Positions 8,198 to 18,232 of a stretch of 64,000 bases of DNA are shown here, piece by piece. The number at the start of each line of letters is the position of its first letter. The first letter of the stretch is position 1. This DNA is from Sphingobacterium paludis (lineage in GTDB: Bacteria; Bacteroidota; Bacteroidia; Sphingobacteriales; Sphingobacteriaceae), in the NCBI RefSeq assembly GCF_004364125.1, contig NZ_SNZV01000003.1, forward strand, positions 124,001 through 188,000. Direction: 5' to 3'. The notes beneath the pieces were generated by a model that was not told where the DNA came from, made no database searches, and saw nothing but the letters and a program-made list of their open reading frames with translations. The position numbers and the translations under genes are program-made.

Positions 8198-10003
8198 TTA
8201 CTGGAATTTTTTTGCGTTGATCTTACGATCGCCTTCAGAAAGATAAATCTTGCGCAAGCGCATCGATTGAGGCGTAACCTCAATGTACTCGTCTGCCTGA
8301 ATATATTCCATACATTCTTCCAGTGAGAACTTGATTGCTGGCGCTATACGTGTATTATCATCTGAACCTGATGCACGCATATTCGTCAATTGCTTACCTT
8401 TTGTGATATTAATTGTTAAATCGTTATCACGGATATGTTCCCCTAAGATCTGGCCTTCATAAATATCCACACCTGGATCCACAAAGAAACGTCCACGATC
8501 CTGCAATTTATCTATTGAATACGCGGTAGTAGACCCTGTATCCAAGGAGATCAATACGCCCGCCAAACGACCTGGGATCGTACCCTTCCAAGGCTCGTAG
8601 CCTTTCAAACGATGCGCCATAACCGCTTCACCCGCCGTGGCTGTTAAGACGTTATTTCTTAATCCAATGATACCACGTGATGGGATAGAGAACTCTAAAT
8701 GTTGCATTTCGCCTTTAGACTCCATAATTAATAACTCGCCTTTACGCTGTGTTACCAGTTCAATTACCTTACCGGAAACATCGCCCGGTACATCAACGAC
8801 CAACTCTTCGATTGGCTCGCATTTGACGCCGTCAATTTCTTTAACGATTACTTGTGGTTGTCCTACTTGTAATTCGTAACCTTCTCTGCGCATGGTTTCG
8901 ATCAATACCGACAAGTGAAGAATACCACGGCCATATACCAACCATGCATCTGGCGATTCTGTAGGAACCACGCGTAATGCTAGGTTTTTTTCCAATTCTT
9001 TTTGCAGACGGTCATAGATATGGCGGGAGGTAACGAATTTACCTTCTTTACCGAAGAACGGTGAGTTATTGATGGTAAACAACATATTCATCGTCGGCTC
9101 ATCAATATGCATTACTTCCAATTGTTCTGGATTTTCAAAATCTGCGATCGTGTCACCGATCTCGAAACCTTCGATACCAACTACGGCACAGATATCACCT
9201 GCATGAACTTCTGAAACTTTAATACGGCCTAAACCTTCGAAAACTTGCAATTCTTTAACTCGAGATTTTACTACTTTTCCATCGCGTTTCACTAACGAAA
9301 CGGGTTGGTTTTCCTTAATCACCCCGCGCGCAATACGACCTATGGCGATACGACCTACAAATGTTGAATAGTCTAATGAGGTAACCTGCATTTGTAAAGT
9401 ACCTTCAGAAATCTTAGGCGCTGGGATATGCTCCAGAATAGCGTCTAATAAGTCCGTAAAGTCTGTCGTAGGTTTTTTCCAATCTGTTGACATCCACCCT
9501 TGTTTCGAGGAACCATACAATACCGGAAAATCCAATTGCTCTTCTGTGGCTCCCAAGTTGAAGAATAAGTCGAAAACATTCTCATAAACTTCCTCTGGAC
9601 GACAGTTTTCTTTATCGACCTTGTTGACAACAACGATAGGCTTGATGCCTAAACCAAGAGCTTTACCAGTCACGAAACGAGTTTGTGGCATTGGACCTTC
9701 GAACGCATCCACTAAAAGCACAACACCGTCAGCCATTTTCAATACGCGCTCTACCTCACCGCCGAAATCGGCGTGACCAGGCGTGTCAATAATATTGATT
9801 TTGACATCCTTGTATTTTACCGATACGTTTTTGGAAACGATAGTGATTCCACGCTCACGCTCCAAATCGTTATTATCTAAAATAAGTTCACCAGCATTCT
9901 CGTTTTCACGGAATTGATTAGTGAAATATAAAATCTTATCAACGAGGGTTGTTTTACCGTGGTCAACGTGTGCGATGATCGCAATATTTCTGATGTTTTG
10001 CAT
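8198..10003 (-). CDS. typA: ribosome-associated GTPase TypA/BipA
   Basis: 601 residues from the ATG at 10003. G1 is [11 protein letters not shown]3 is [12 protein letters not shown]4 is NKVD: the standard translational GTPase core, followed by EF-Tu domain II, EF-G-like domains and the BipA-specific C-terminus ([19 protein letters not shown]). BipA binds the 70S ribosome and helps 50S assembly and stress or cold adaptation. The longer frame starting at 10039 adds 12 residues that overlap the promoter and is not used. It follows kbl but appears to have its own promoter. Confidence 0.97.
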   Translation of the reverse strand: MQNIRNIAIIAHVDHGKTTLVDKILYFTNQFRENENAGELILDNNDLERERGITIVSKNVSVKYKDVKINIIDTPGHADFGGEVERVLKMADGVVLLVDAFEGPMPQTRFVTGKALGLGIKPIVVVNKVDKENCRPEEVYENVFDLFFNLGATEEQLDFPVLYGSSKQGWMSTDWKKPTTDFTDLLDAILEHIPAPKISEGTLQMQVTSLDYSTFVGRIAIGRIARGVIKENQPVSLVKRDGKVVKSRVKELQVFEGLGRIKVSEVHAGDICAVVGIEGFEIGDTIADFENPEQLEVMHIDEPTMNMLFTINNSPFFGKEGKFVTSRHIYDRLQKELEKNLALRVVPTESPDAWLVYGRGILHLSVLIETMRREGYELQVGQPQVIVKEIDGVKCEPIEELVVDVPGDVSGKVIELVTQRKGELLIMESKGEMQHLEFSIPSRGIIGLRNNVLTATAGEAVMAHRLKGYEPWKGTIPGRLAGVLISLDTGSTTAYSIDKLQDRGRFFVDPGVDIYEGQILGEHIRDNDLTINITKGKQLTNMRASGSDDNTRIAPAIKFSLEECMEYIQADEYIEVTPQSMRLRKIYLSEGDRKINAKKFQ

Positions 10004-10021
10004 TGAGCGATACTGTATTAT

Positions 10022-10059
10022 AAAAAATTCGAGGTGCAAAGATAATTATTTTGCACCTC
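10022..10059 (-). terminator. kbl terminator containing the typA -7 box
   Basis: On the minus strand GAGGTGCAAA (from 10059) pairs with TTTGCACCTC (to 10031), with a 9-base loop and then a T6 run: a good terminator for kbl. The same bases include TATCTTTG (10037-10044), the only plausible -7 box for typA. Confidence 0.75.
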
Positions 10060-10080
10060 AAATTTTTATTTTTTATATTA

Positions 10081-11271
10081 TTATTTTATTACGTTTAATT
10101 GTTTGCCCACTTTTGAAAAGGCAGCGATGGCTTTATCAAGATGCTCGATTTCATGTCCGGCAGAGATCTGTACCCGTATGCGGGCTTTTCCCTGAGGGAC
10201 AACGGGATAATAAAATCCGATAACATAAATCCCTTCTTCCAACATCTTTGCGGCAAATTCTTGCGCGAGTTTGGCGTCGTATAGCATAACGGGCACAATC
10301 GGATGGAAACCTGGCTTAATATCAAACCCGGCTGCTGTCATCTTTTCTCTGAAATATTGCGTGTTGCGCTCCAGTTTGTCGCGCAAGGCAGTCGTTTCGC
10401 TCAACATATCCAACACTTCGATGGAAGCTCCAGCGATGGATGGTGCTAGGGTATTGGAAAACAAATATGGACGGGAGCGCTGGCGCAGCATATCGATAAT
10501 CTCTTTACGACCGGATGTGAATCCGCCGGACGCACCGCCTAAAGCCTTACCGAGTGTTCCGGTAATGATGTCTACACGATCGATAACATTAAACAATTCA
10601 TGGGTACCGCGGCCTGTTTTTCCGATAAATCCGGAGCAATGTGACTCATCGATCATCACGAGGGCCTCATATTGATCGGCCAAGTCGCATATCTTATCCA
10701 AAGGGGCGACCGAGCCATCCATGGAGAACGCGCCATCAGTCACGATAATCCGATGCCGCGCACCGGAAGCGGCCTTCAATTGTTGCTCTAAATCGTCCAT
10801 ATCACAGTTCTTGTACCGGAAGCGTTGTGCTTTACAGAGCCGCACGCCATCGATAATTGAAGCGTGATTTAGCTCGTCTGATATAATGGCATCTTCAGGC
10901 CCTAGTAAGGGCTCGAACACTCCGCCATTTGCGTCGAACGCGGCAGCATAAAGAATTGTATCCTCTGTGCCTAAAAACGCAGAAATTTTTTCCTCCAATG
11001 CTTTGTGCAGATCTTGTGTACCGCAGATAAAACGTACGGAAGACATACCATAGCCATGGCTATCAATCGCTCTTTTTGCCGCGTCAATAACTTTTGGATG
11101 TGATGAAAGGCCCAAGTAGTTATTGGCGCAAAAATTAATGACCTCTTCCCCTGTTGAAACCTTAATGTCGGCGCCCTGTGGGGTCGTGATGATGCGCTCC
11201 TCTTTGTATAATCCAGCCTCTTTAATAGCGGCAAGTTCTTTTTCTAATGCGGGTTTTAACGTTTTAAACAT
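10081..11271 (-). CDS. kbl: glycine C-acetyltransferase (2-amino-3-ketobutyrate CoA ligase)
   Basis: 396 residues. A fold-type I PLP enzyme of the alpha-oxoamine synthase family, with the PLP-binding Lys in [15 protein letters not shown] (about residue 240), [16 protein letters not shown] and the N-terminal [14 protein letters not shown]. Kbl cleaves 2-amino-3-oxobutyrate with CoA to glycine and acetyl-CoA, the second step of threonine degradation. No threonine dehydrogenase gene is adjacent. The ATG at 11271 is preferred to a TTG nine bases upstream. The 5' flank consists of A-rich repeats and no -7 box was found. Confidence 0.93.
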   Translation of the reverse strand: MFKTLKPALEKELAAIKEAGLYKEERIITTPQGADIKVSTGEEVINFCANNYLGLSSHPKVIDAAKRAIDSHGYGMSSVRFICGTQDLHKALEEKISAFLGTEDTILYAAAFDANGGVFEPLLGPEDAIISDELNHASIIDGVRLCKAQRFRYKNCDMDDLEQQLKAASGARHRIIVTDGAFSMDGSVAPLDKICDLADQYEALVMIDESHCSGFIGKTGRGTHELFNVIDRVDIITGTLGKALGGASGGFTSGRKEIIDMLRQRSRPYLFSNTLAPSIAGASIEVLDMLSETTALRDKLERNTQYFREKMTAAGFDIKPGFHPIVPVMLYDAKLAQEFAAKMLEEGIYVIGFYYPVVPQGKARIRVQISAGHEIEHLDKAIAAFSKVGKQLNVIK

Positions 11272-11280
11272 ATGTTGCAA

Positions 11281-11460
11281 ATTAAAAAGTCAAAATTAAA
11301 AAGTAAAAATCCAGAAGTTAAAAGTCAAAATTAAAAAGTCAAAATTCAGAAGTTAAAAAGTTAAAAGTCAAAATTAAAAAGTCAAAATTCAGTAGTAACA
11401 AGCTAAAATTTAAAAATCCGGAAGCAATGCGTCAAAATTAAAACTAAAAAAGTAAATGTA
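11281..11460. repeat. A-rich imperfect repeats (AAAAGTCAAAATT)
   Basis: At least five copies of AAAAGTCAAAATT or close variants follow one another, mixed with CAGAAGTTAAAA. Two longer blocks, starting near 11321 and 11364, match almost exactly at a 43-base offset, and an earlier one is 35 bases ahead. After 11460 the text changes to ATCTA/AGTAC-type words up to about 11520. No gene is seen between 11272 and 11575. Confidence 0.75.
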
Positions 11461-11575
11461 AGAATTCAAAAATAAGAGCCAATGATCTAGATACTATGAT
11501 CTAAGTACGTGTATCTAATTGACTGCGAAGATAAAGCTATATTTCAAAAATACGGCATGAAATGAATCACTTAAT

Positions 11576-12823
11576 TTATTCATAACGTAATGCTTCGACG
11601 GGATCTAGCTTGGAAGCTTTCGACGCGGGGTAATAGCCCGATAGTATGCCTACGATAATACAGACAGATATTCCCAGGCCCATCCATTGCCAGGGTATAA
11701 TAAAATCAGCGCCCAGCGCTAAGGCCAATAAGTTGCCTATAGAAATTCCCAGTATAATACCCGCGATCCCGCCTAACACACAGATGACGATGGCTTCCAT
11801 CAAGAACTGCTTACGGATAACATTGGGCGTTGCGCCTATTGCTTTTCGAACACCGATCTCTCGCGTGCGTTCGGTTACGGACACTAACATGATATTCATT
11901 AAGCCTATCGATGCGCCAACGAGCGTGATAAACGCGATAATGATAGCACCCATCGTAACGTAACTTAGGTTTTGCATCAGGATCTGTGCTACGGCATCTG
12001 ATTTAATGATTTCAAAATCATTGGACTGCTTGGCGTTTAAGCCTCTGATTTTACGAAAAGTCGCTACGGCTTCGCCTTCTGCCGCATCCATTTTGAAAGG
12101 ATCACTCGACATGACCGTAATAACAAATGACGGGTTTCCACGCGCCATCATGGCACGTCCTCGAGAGAGCGGAACGAAACAAGCTTTATCGGAACCGAAG
12201 CCTGCGCTGGATCCTTTGCTTTCCAGAACACCGATCACCGTAAACCTATCGCCGCCTAGGGCGATATACTCACCCAATGGATTTTTATTGTGTTTGAATA
12301 GCTTATCTTTCACTTCCTTTCCAATGATAACCACACCTGAAGCATTTTCGACATCTTGCGTGGTAAAATTGCGTCCGTCGGCGAGTTTATAACCGGAGGT
12401 CTGGAGGTAGTTTTCGTCGGCACCGAGAACACCAATATTGGGGTTGGTTTTCTCATTTCTATACTTCGCTGTTGCGCCCCAGGTGACGTTTGCATTGAGG
12501 GAAACTATCGCTCCGAAGTCAAAATTACGTTTAAAGTCCAGCGCGTCTTGATAGGTAATGGCGGGAAAAACTTTCGCTTGACTCCCCGAATCCCCAATAC
12601 GCACGTTGACACCCCTATTCCGAATATTGAAGGAATTGGAACCCATGGATGAAAAGGAGTTGGTGAGGGAGCTTTGGATAGCATCAATGGAGGTAAGAAC
12701 TCCGATTAAGGCCATAATACCGATGGCGATGATCAGTGCCGTAAGGAAGGTACGTAGCTTGTTGCTTACAATGGATTGCAAGGCTAACTTTACATTCTCC
12801 CGATAAGACATGTTAACTGACAT
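11576..12823 (-). CDS. MacB/FtsX-type ABC transporter permease
   Basis: 415 residues: one N-terminal transmembrane helix (about 22-43), a large extracytoplasmic domain (45-280) and three C-terminal helices, ending in the family tail [13 protein letters not shown]. The conserved [14 protein letters not shown] segment lies in the first cytoplasmic loop. MacB-type permeases do not carry substrate through the membrane; they use ATP hydrolysis for mechanotransmission, for example to drive an outer-membrane efflux channel. The usual MacB ATPase and MacA adaptor genes are not adjacent here. A second Met four residues in could also be the start. Confidence 0.9.
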   Translation of the reverse strand: MSVNMSYRENVKLALQSIVSNKLRTFLTALIIAIGIMALIGVLTSIDAIQSSLTNSFSSMGSNSFNIRNRGVNVRIGDSGSQAKVFPAITYQDALDFKRNFDFGAIVSLNANVTWGATAKYRNEKTNPNIGVLGADENYLQTSGYKLADGRNFTTQDVENASGVVIIGKEVKDKLFKHNKNPLGEYIALGGDRFTVIGVLESKGSSAGFGSDKACFVPLSRGRAMMARGNPSFVITVMSSDPFKMDAAEGEAVATFRKIRGLNAKQSNDFEIIKSDAVAQILMQNLSYVTMGAIIIAFITLVGASIGLMNIMLVSVTERTREIGVRKAIGATPNVIRKQFLMEAIVICVLGGIAGIILGISIGNLLALALGADFIIPWQWMGLGISVCIIVGILSGYYPASKASKLDPVEALRYE

Positions 12824-12877
12824 GGCGCGTTATTTCTACCAAAATACGGGAAAAAGTTAAAAACAGAAAGCGAATCG

Positions 12878-12912
12878 AAAAAAGTTGAGACCGCAACAAG
12901 CGTGCTGCGGTC
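12878..12912 (-). terminator. terminator of the DUF2147 gene
   Basis: On the minus strand GACCGCA and TGCGGTC pair around a 10-base loop, followed five bases later by TTTTTT. It sits nine bases after the stop codon of the DUF2147 gene. Confidence 0.7.
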
Positions 12913-12920
12913 TTTTGCTG

Positions 12921-13334
12921 TTAGTCAATTCTTTTCCAAGTCTCTGTGCGGCCGAGTAAGGATACCCCCATGTACCCACGAATATCGAGCTTGTCTTTCC
13001 CCTTTAGCGTCATCTTGCAGCTATACGTCTTTCCCGATTTAGGATCATAGATCTGTCCACCGGAATAGGTATCGCCCTCTTTCGTGAAATTTGTCAAGAT
13101 CTCTAGCCCTTGTATTTTTCTGGATCTTAATTTTTCATCGGGATTTTTCTCATCTTTTTTGTTGGCATCCTTAATCCAGTAAAGCTTACCGTAATATTTA
13201 TCGCTCTTTTTATAAATTTCGATTTTGCCTTCGCCACTTGGATTTTGCCATTTCCCTACGATAGGATCATTCCCTTGTGCAAAGAGAAATACTGCAATAA
13301 ATACAGTGAAAATTGTTAATACGATCTTTTTCAT
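12921..13334 (-). CDS. secreted DUF2147 protein
   Basis: 137 residues from the ATG at 13334. It has a classic signal peptide (KKIVLTIFTVFIAVFLFAQG), then a lipocalin-like DUF2147 domain with the typical opening DPIVGKWQNPSGEGKIEIYK, the central GLEILTNF and the end CKMTLKGKDKLDIRGYMG. The family is common in Bacteroidota and Proteobacteria and is probably periplasmic. Its ligand is unknown. A frame beginning 11 codons earlier is rejected because it would bury the signal peptide. Confidence 0.9.
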   Translation of the reverse strand: MKKIVLTIFTVFIAVFLFAQGNDPIVGKWQNPSGEGKIEIYKKSDKYYGKLYWIKDANKKDEKNPDEKLRSRKIQGLEILTNFTKEGDTYSGGQIYDPKSGKTYSCKMTLKGKDKLDIRGYMGVSLLGRTETWKRID

Positions 13335-13685
13335 ATGTATAAAATTTGATTTTGAATGGTTGCCCACTTATGAATCAGTTTCTATCCTAGGACGCCTGTA
13401 CCTTTCAACTGCGGGCATGTCATCTGTTTCCTGTGTACTGTGCGAACGGGATGAGCATTATCTTTTCAGCCTGACCCTATTTTCTGTTTATAATCTCAGG
13501 TTAAATATACATATTTTTCATATGCATGCATAGCATTTGCTGTGTAAAAAAAATTTTTTTATCGGTCTCCGTGAAGCTACATCGTTGATCGTTATTTTTG
13601 ATTTCCGCGTTTCCGACAAAAACTTGCCTTTTGGCATTTTTTTTGACCTTCACCACATATTATTTTATTGTAAAACACGAAAGTT
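13335..13685. other. intergenic region without a recognised gene
   Basis: About 350 bases between divergent genes. The only features seen are a near-palindrome rich in ATATGCATGCATA around 13520 and a run of A and T at 13546-13562. No TAnnTTTG box was found for either neighbour. Confidence 0.5.
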
Positions 13686-14033
13686 ATGAGATTTATTATC
13701 AGTCTATTGCTAACGGGCTTAGTGATTGCCATTGCATCTTTTATTGTACCGGGGGCGCACGTCGATGGTTTTGGATGGGCCATTATCACGGGCTTAGTGA
13801 TTGGTTTAGTGAATGCTGTCGTTGGTGGCGTTTTACGCTTATTTACTTTTCCACTAAACTGGTTGACTTTCGGCTTGGTATCATTTATCATCACCGTGTT
13901 AATGATTATGCTCAGTGACAGCTTGATGGGTAGCAAGTTTGATGTCGACGGCTTTTGGACAGCAGCACTTTTTGCGATCGTCGTAGCTATTATAGAGATG
14001 ATTCTAGGAAGGATCGGGGGAACTAAAGAGTAG
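13686..14033 (+). CDS. PF04020-type four-helix membrane protein
   Basis: 115 residues with four hydrophobic segments (about 4-22, 28-52, 54-76, 87-108) and the family markers SFIVPGAHVDGF, LINAV-like LVNAVVGGVLRLFTFPLNWLTFG and VDGFWTAALFAIV. This is the family annotated as 'phage holin family protein' or YvlD-like (PF04020). Despite that name it is a chromosomal inner membrane protein and no phage genes surround it. Its function is unknown. It converges on the DUF4374 gene across a strong hairpin. Confidence 0.85.
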   Translation: MRFIISLLLTGLVIAIASFIVPGAHVDGFGWAIITGLVIGLVNAVVGGVLRLFTFPLNWLTFGLVSFIITVLMIMLSDSLMGSKFDVDGFWTAALFAIVVAIIEMILGRIGGTKE

Positions 14034-14216
14034 TATCAATAGTTTTTTAAAGCCGCTAGTGAATATTAAGAACTGCATGATCCCGAAACGGTAGATTGCC
14101 TTTCTGCGAATTAACAGGTTTATGATATGGGGTTGAAATCTTACACAGGATCTATAGGTTAGACATGATGATCGATAAAATCATCCTTGCATGTTGACGA
14201 ACAGTCTTATAAGAAG

Positions 14217-14254
14217 ACAAAAGAGGCAAGGAGCGCGCTCCTTACCTCTTTTGT
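14217..14254. terminator. strong bidirectional terminator
   Basis: ACAAAAGAGG (14217-14226) pairs with CCTCTTTTGT (14245-14254), and inside it AAGGAG pairs with CTCCTT. With A- and T-runs on both sides it serves both convergent genes. The 180 bases before it (14034-14216) show nothing else clear. Confidence 0.85.
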
Positions 14255-14274
14255 TTCTGTTGCAACGCATTTTG

Positions 14275-15687
14275 TTAGTATGCGCCTAAATAAAAACTAC
14301 CTGACTGATTTTTCAATTTAGCACCTTTTGTAATTTGTTTGGTCTTCCAATTGATGAGGTAGAGGTTACCATCTACACCATTTGGTGTCATGGGTACATA
14401 GGCATAGTCGCCTGCGACACCAATGTTTTGATATTGACTTAACGTGCCTGTGATAGCTGATATACCCTGCGACGTGTTACCTGATCGCCCTGAAAAGCCG
14501 ATATCCGTTTGATTTTCCGTTTGCAACTTCGTAGCTGTTCTTGCAGTAAGATCTACCAAAGCGATAAAACCACCATCGACAGTTGCCTCTGTGTACAGCA
14601 CGACTGCAATACCATCTCTAATATATCGCCAAGCTCTTATGGAAAGGTTATTTGAAGCACCTAATGCTGTTTTCAAGTCGAAATTGTAGCTATTGTCATA
14701 TTCGTTTGTGGAACCGCTGATGCGCAAGATTTGTGATCCGGATGTTGCTGTAGCTTGGTATACGTGACCATCGGTACCAAGGTACTGTGTCATGGTGCGG
14801 TAAGAGTGGTTGTTTGTCTTGCTTATCGCAGGATCAGCATAGATAAGTTTTGGGTTGGCCAAAGAAGGATAGTCAACAACTAAGGTCGCTGTACCTAACT
14901 CTCTTACACCGCTACTCCATGTTTGGTTCCCGCTGGTATTAACAGTCGATTTTTTGGTTACATCTGTGCGTGTTAAATTACAGCCAATAAAGACTTTGGT
15001 TTTTGCAGCATTTATAACGGGCACATCAATACGGCCAATTTGGTAGCCTGCTTTCGTCTGTTCGGCGGTGAATGGAATAACGAATTCTGTTTGACGCGTG
15101 ATTTGTGGATTATCTAAATCTAGGATAGCAATTTTCGCAGTGCTTTTAACATCAATAAAGTCTGCATTTGCTCCCGCGGCCGAAGCTGTTATATCCGCTG
15201 AAGCGTAAACACCTATACCAACGCCTTCAGCAGCAACCACCCAACGGGGTGCTGTGCCCAAAATAGGTTCTGTATTGACCTCTTCTCCAGTATCGGCAAA
15301 ATCTTTCCCGCCATTGACTCGGTATTTATTGAATATCCCGCCATCGTTGCCTGTATACTGGATATTGTAGAGGAAGTTTCCGTTGACGGAGCCTTGTACG
15401 CGTGCCGTTCGCTGCGAGCGCAATCCGTAACCACTACTGAAAACATTGAGTTCAAAATTAGGATCTTTAGCTTGGTCCAATGAAATGGAATAAGCCATCG
15501 TGCCACCATTACCGGCGGTATTTTCCGCATCCGGGAATGCTGCAGTAAGGGTTATTAGGCTTCTTTCCCAAGAGTCTGGGCCAGAAGGTTGGCCTCCAGC
15601 AGGCGCATTGTCTTTTTTACATCCCGCTAAGGTAGCAAGCGCTACAGCAGAGCCAAAAGTTAGTGTTTTAAACAAACTAGTTCTCAT
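14275..15687 (-). CDS. DUF4374 lipoprotein of an iron-uptake locus
   Basis: 470 residues. Signal peptide with lipobox (ALATLAGC, Cys22), then a beta-propeller-like body with repeated strand motifs (LITLTAAFPDAENTAGNGG, GGFIALVDLTARTATKL, NLYLINWKTKQIT). This fits DUF4374, a family that in Bacteroidota usually lies next to TonB-dependent siderophore receptors. Its start is one base after the stop of the receptor gene, so the two are co-transcribed. It is probably an outer-membrane-anchored lipoprotein helping substrate capture. That role is inferred from context. Confidence 0.85.
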   Translation of the reverse strand: MRTSLFKTLTFGSAVALATLAGCKKDNAPAGGQPSGPDSWERSLITLTAAFPDAENTAGNGGTMAYSISLDQAKDPNFELNVFSSGYGLRSQRTARVQGSVNGNFLYNIQYTGNDGGIFNKYRVNGGKDFADTGEEVNTEPILGTAPRWVVAAEGVGIGVYASADITASAAGANADFIDVKSTAKIAILDLDNPQITRQTEFVIPFTAEQTKAGYQIGRIDVPVINAAKTKVFIGCNLTRTDVTKKSTVNTSGNQTWSSGVRELGTATLVVDYPSLANPKLIYADPAISKTNNHSYRTMTQYLGTDGHVYQATATSGSQILRISGSTNEYDNSYNFDLKTALGASNNLSIRAWRYIRDGIAVVLYTEATVDGGFIALVDLTARTATKLQTENQTDIGFSGRSGNTSQGISAITGTLSQYQNIGVAGDYAYVPMTPNGVDGNLYLINWKTKQITKGAKLKNQSGSFYLGAY

Positions 15688-15688
15688 A

Positions 15689-18145
15689 TTATGATTTATT
15701 AAAATTATTAATGGTGTAATTCAACTTTATATAAAAGGCGCGTCCCGGTTTTTGAACACCGAAATTGTCGTAAACCTCCGCATTGAACAGGTTCTTACCA
15801 TCCAGACTGATAATGAGCTTGCGGTTAGGAAAACCATAACTCACACCGAAGTCGTGGGAAAATTGTGCCGGTGTTGTAAACCATTCCGATTCGATCCAAA
15901 TCGTGCTAAAGGGTGCTACGTATCCGGTATTGTAATACATGTTTAAAATTGATTTCCGTTGCAAGACATTATCAAACCTGTATTGCAGGTTACCATTAAC
16001 TGTAAAAAAGGGCTCGTTCGGAACCTGCAAATCATACAGACTATGGGGGTTACCACGCTCATCTGTTTCGACCTTAAACAGGGAATTGAATTTAGAGAAG
16101 TTGACTACGGCATTTAACCGATTATCAAATACATAATTAACTTCCGCTTCAAATCCGATAGACTGTGTACGGGGTAAATTCACGAATTGCGTAACCTGTA
16201 TATCCTCTACCTGATTTTCTCGGCCTTCGATGACGGGGTCTGTCCGTGTTTGTTGAATGATTTTATCGTAACCGTTTCTCCAAAAGGCGTTCGCATATAG
16301 CGATACTCTATGGCGTTCATTGTTTGCTATTTGATATCGCGCTCCCAGGTTGTAATTGACCGAGACTTCCGTCTGGATATCTGGATTTGGCAATAAGTTG
16401 GCCTCTGGTTCGCCAAAGATCTGCCGATCCGTGGGCACAACAAAGGCTTTTTCAGCAGACAGCAATAAGAACCCATCGCGGATAAACTGATAGGAAAGTG
16501 CTCCGCCGAAACCTTGGTTGTCTCTCGTATTGGTGGTTCTAAGGTAGTTGATTACACCAGCAACTTCATTTTGCGGAGCCAACTGTATAGATTTTACCGA
16601 TGAATACTTGCCAAATATATTGGACCTCAACTTTGCATCGAACCATTCTGACTCATAGTTAAGCGCAAAAATATTGGTGATGATTTGGTTATTCGTGATC
16701 CAGCGGCTTCGGTCAGGGTTTAGCAGATCTTGGTCATCACGTTTGGAATTTTCGAACACGTGGTTTAATGATACGCGATGGCGTTTCGTTATGTCGTAAG
16801 ATAAGTTTGACCGGATGTTGGATATTGTTCGATCAATGTCGGTGATTACGGCATCGCCCTGCTGTCCGCGCCCCGGAACATGTGGAAACGGCTTGGAAAT
16901 ACCATCTTGATTTGGCGGTGCCATAATCACTGTACCATCCCAATTATAGGGCTGACTCACGGTATCTTGCAAATACGTGGAACGCATACTGTGTACCGCA
17001 TTTACATTCAGCCCCACACCGGGTAGTAAAAAATCTTTTTTGATATAGTTCAAACTCAGTACATGTGCTTGATACTCATTAAATCGCCCGACGTAGGGTT
17101 TTGTCATTGTGATACCGTGTGGCACCTCTTTATACGTATCGGAGATATTATAACCGATAAAAAACTGATCGGCCCATTTCACATCGGTGAAACCAAATTC
17201 AAAGCGTCCGCCTATGGTTTCAAATTTATCGTTAGCTCGCTTTGTTCTGTAATAGCGTTGCACGCGTTGGGTCGGTAAGGTATATTTCGAGAACTTGCCC
17301 CACATTTCATAATCGTTGTCGGAATGACTAAAAAACCCAGATGCGCGGACTGTAAATCCATTGTTTTGATTTCGGTACAAGCCGCCTACATCCGCCCGGT
17401 ATGTATTGAAAGATCCGTACGACACCGATGCCGTTATATTATTTGCCGAGGCATCTTTCTTCATAATAACGTTGATTGCACCACCGATGTAGTTACCGCT
17501 TAAATGTGCAGGAAGCACCCCTTTGTAAACCTCTATCCGTTCAATCATGGCGGGAGGTATGTTGTTTAAATTAAAAGAGGAACCGTATGTTGAGATTGCT
17601 ATGCCGTCCAAAAAAATGCCGATCGTGCTTCCAGACATCCCATTGAGGTTATAGTCAATCGGCGACCCTTCACCGCCGTTTTGCCTTACACGAACACCTA
17701 CCGTGCGATCCAATAACTCATTTGTTGTTAAATTTCGGAGAGAAGCTTCCTTCGTTTCAATAACGGCTACGGCAAAGCCACCGATCTCCATATCGCGCTT
17801 TTCGGTATTGCGGCTAACGGTAACTTCTTCTATTCCGACGACTCCCTTATCCTGCACAGCCATGTCAAAACGTTGATTTGCTTGGTTGACGGTGGTGGTA
17901 AATTGCTCTTTGTTCACTTCGACAGAAGTAACCTCAAACTTTTGCTTACCAAATGGCACTCCACGAAACTCATACTTACCCTCGGCATTGCTCATCGTCG
18001 CCATGCTACTCCCGATCAGCTTTATAGAAGCTTCGCTAACTGGCTTGCCTTCTTTTGTTGTGATATATCCGTATAGCAGCGAAACTTGAGAAAATGCGTC
18101 AAAAAATATTATTGTTAAAAGAAATGATAAAAATATTTTTTTCAT
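15689..18145 (-). CDS. TonB-dependent receptor, probably for a siderophore
   Basis: 818 residues: signal peptide (KIFLSFLLTIIFFDAFSQ), carboxypeptidase-regulatory-like domain (about 24-110; GYITTKEGKPVSEASIKL), plug domain (VTVSRNTEKRD to NVIMKKDAS, about 112-232) and a 22-strand beta barrel ending in FYIKLNYTINNFNKS. It imports a ligand across the outer membrane using TonB energy. The DUF4374 partner and the divergent AraC regulator point to a ferric siderophore, but the ligand is not shown by sequence. A -7 box, TATTTTTG, lies at 18205-18212 on the minus strand. Confidence 0.9.
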   Translation of the reverse strand: MKKIFLSFLLTIIFFDAFSQVSLLYGYITTKEGKPVSEASIKLIGSSMATMSNAEGKYEFRGVPFGKQKFEVTSVEVNKEQFTTTVNQANQRFDMAVQDKGVVGIEEVTVSRNTEKRDMEIGGFAVAVIETKEASLRNLTTNELLDRTVGVRVRQNGGEGSPIDYNLNGMSGSTIGIFLDGIAISTYGSSFNLNNIPPAMIERIEVYKGVLPAHLSGNYIGGAINVIMKKDASANNITASVSYGSFNTYRADVGGLYRNQNNGFTVRASGFFSHSDNDYEMWGKFSKYTLPTQRVQRYYRTKRANDKFETIGGRFEFGFTDVKWADQFFIGYNISDTYKEVPHGITMTKPYVGRFNEYQAHVLSLNYIKKDFLLPGVGLNVNAVHSMRSTYLQDTVSQPYNWDGTVIMAPPNQDGISKPFPHVPGRGQQGDAVITDIDRTISNIRSNLSYDITKRHRVSLNHVFENSKRDDQDLLNPDRSRWITNNQIITNIFALNYESEWFDAKLRSNIFGKYSSVKSIQLAPQNEVAGVINYLRTTNTRDNQGFGGALSYQFIRDGFLLLSAEKAFVVPTDRQIFGEPEANLLPNPDIQTEVSVNYNLGARYQIANNERHRVSLYANAFWRNGYDKIIQQTRTDPVIEGRENQVEDIQVTQFVNLPRTQSIGFEAEVNYVFDNRLNAVVNFSKFNSLFKVETDERGNPHSLYDLQVPNEPFFTVNGNLQYRFDNVLQRKSILNMYYNTGYVAPFSTIWIESEWFTTPAQFSHDFGVSYGFPNRKLIISLDGKNLFNAEVYDNFGVQKPGRAFYIKLNYTINNFNKS

Positions 18146-18188
18146 TATTCGAGATTAATACAGTATATTGGCCGATCTTTAGAACAAG

Positions 18189-18226
18189 TCTAAATTAACC
18201 GTTGCAAAAATAGAATTAATCTAAAT
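18189..18226. promoter_or_regulatory. divergent control region with direct repeats
   Basis: The 87-base gap between the TonB receptor and the araC-type gene holds TATTTTTG (minus strand, 18205-18212) and two direct TCTAAAT repeats, at 18189-18195 and 18220-18226. They are 31 bases apart, about three helical turns, as expected for an AraC-type activator. The -7 box lies between them. Confidence 0.45.
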
Positions 18227-18232
18227 AGCAAA

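Noticed and set aside
13686..14033. Prophage holin
   Set aside because: The family name suggests a phage, but no phage genes are near and the family is mostly chromosomal.
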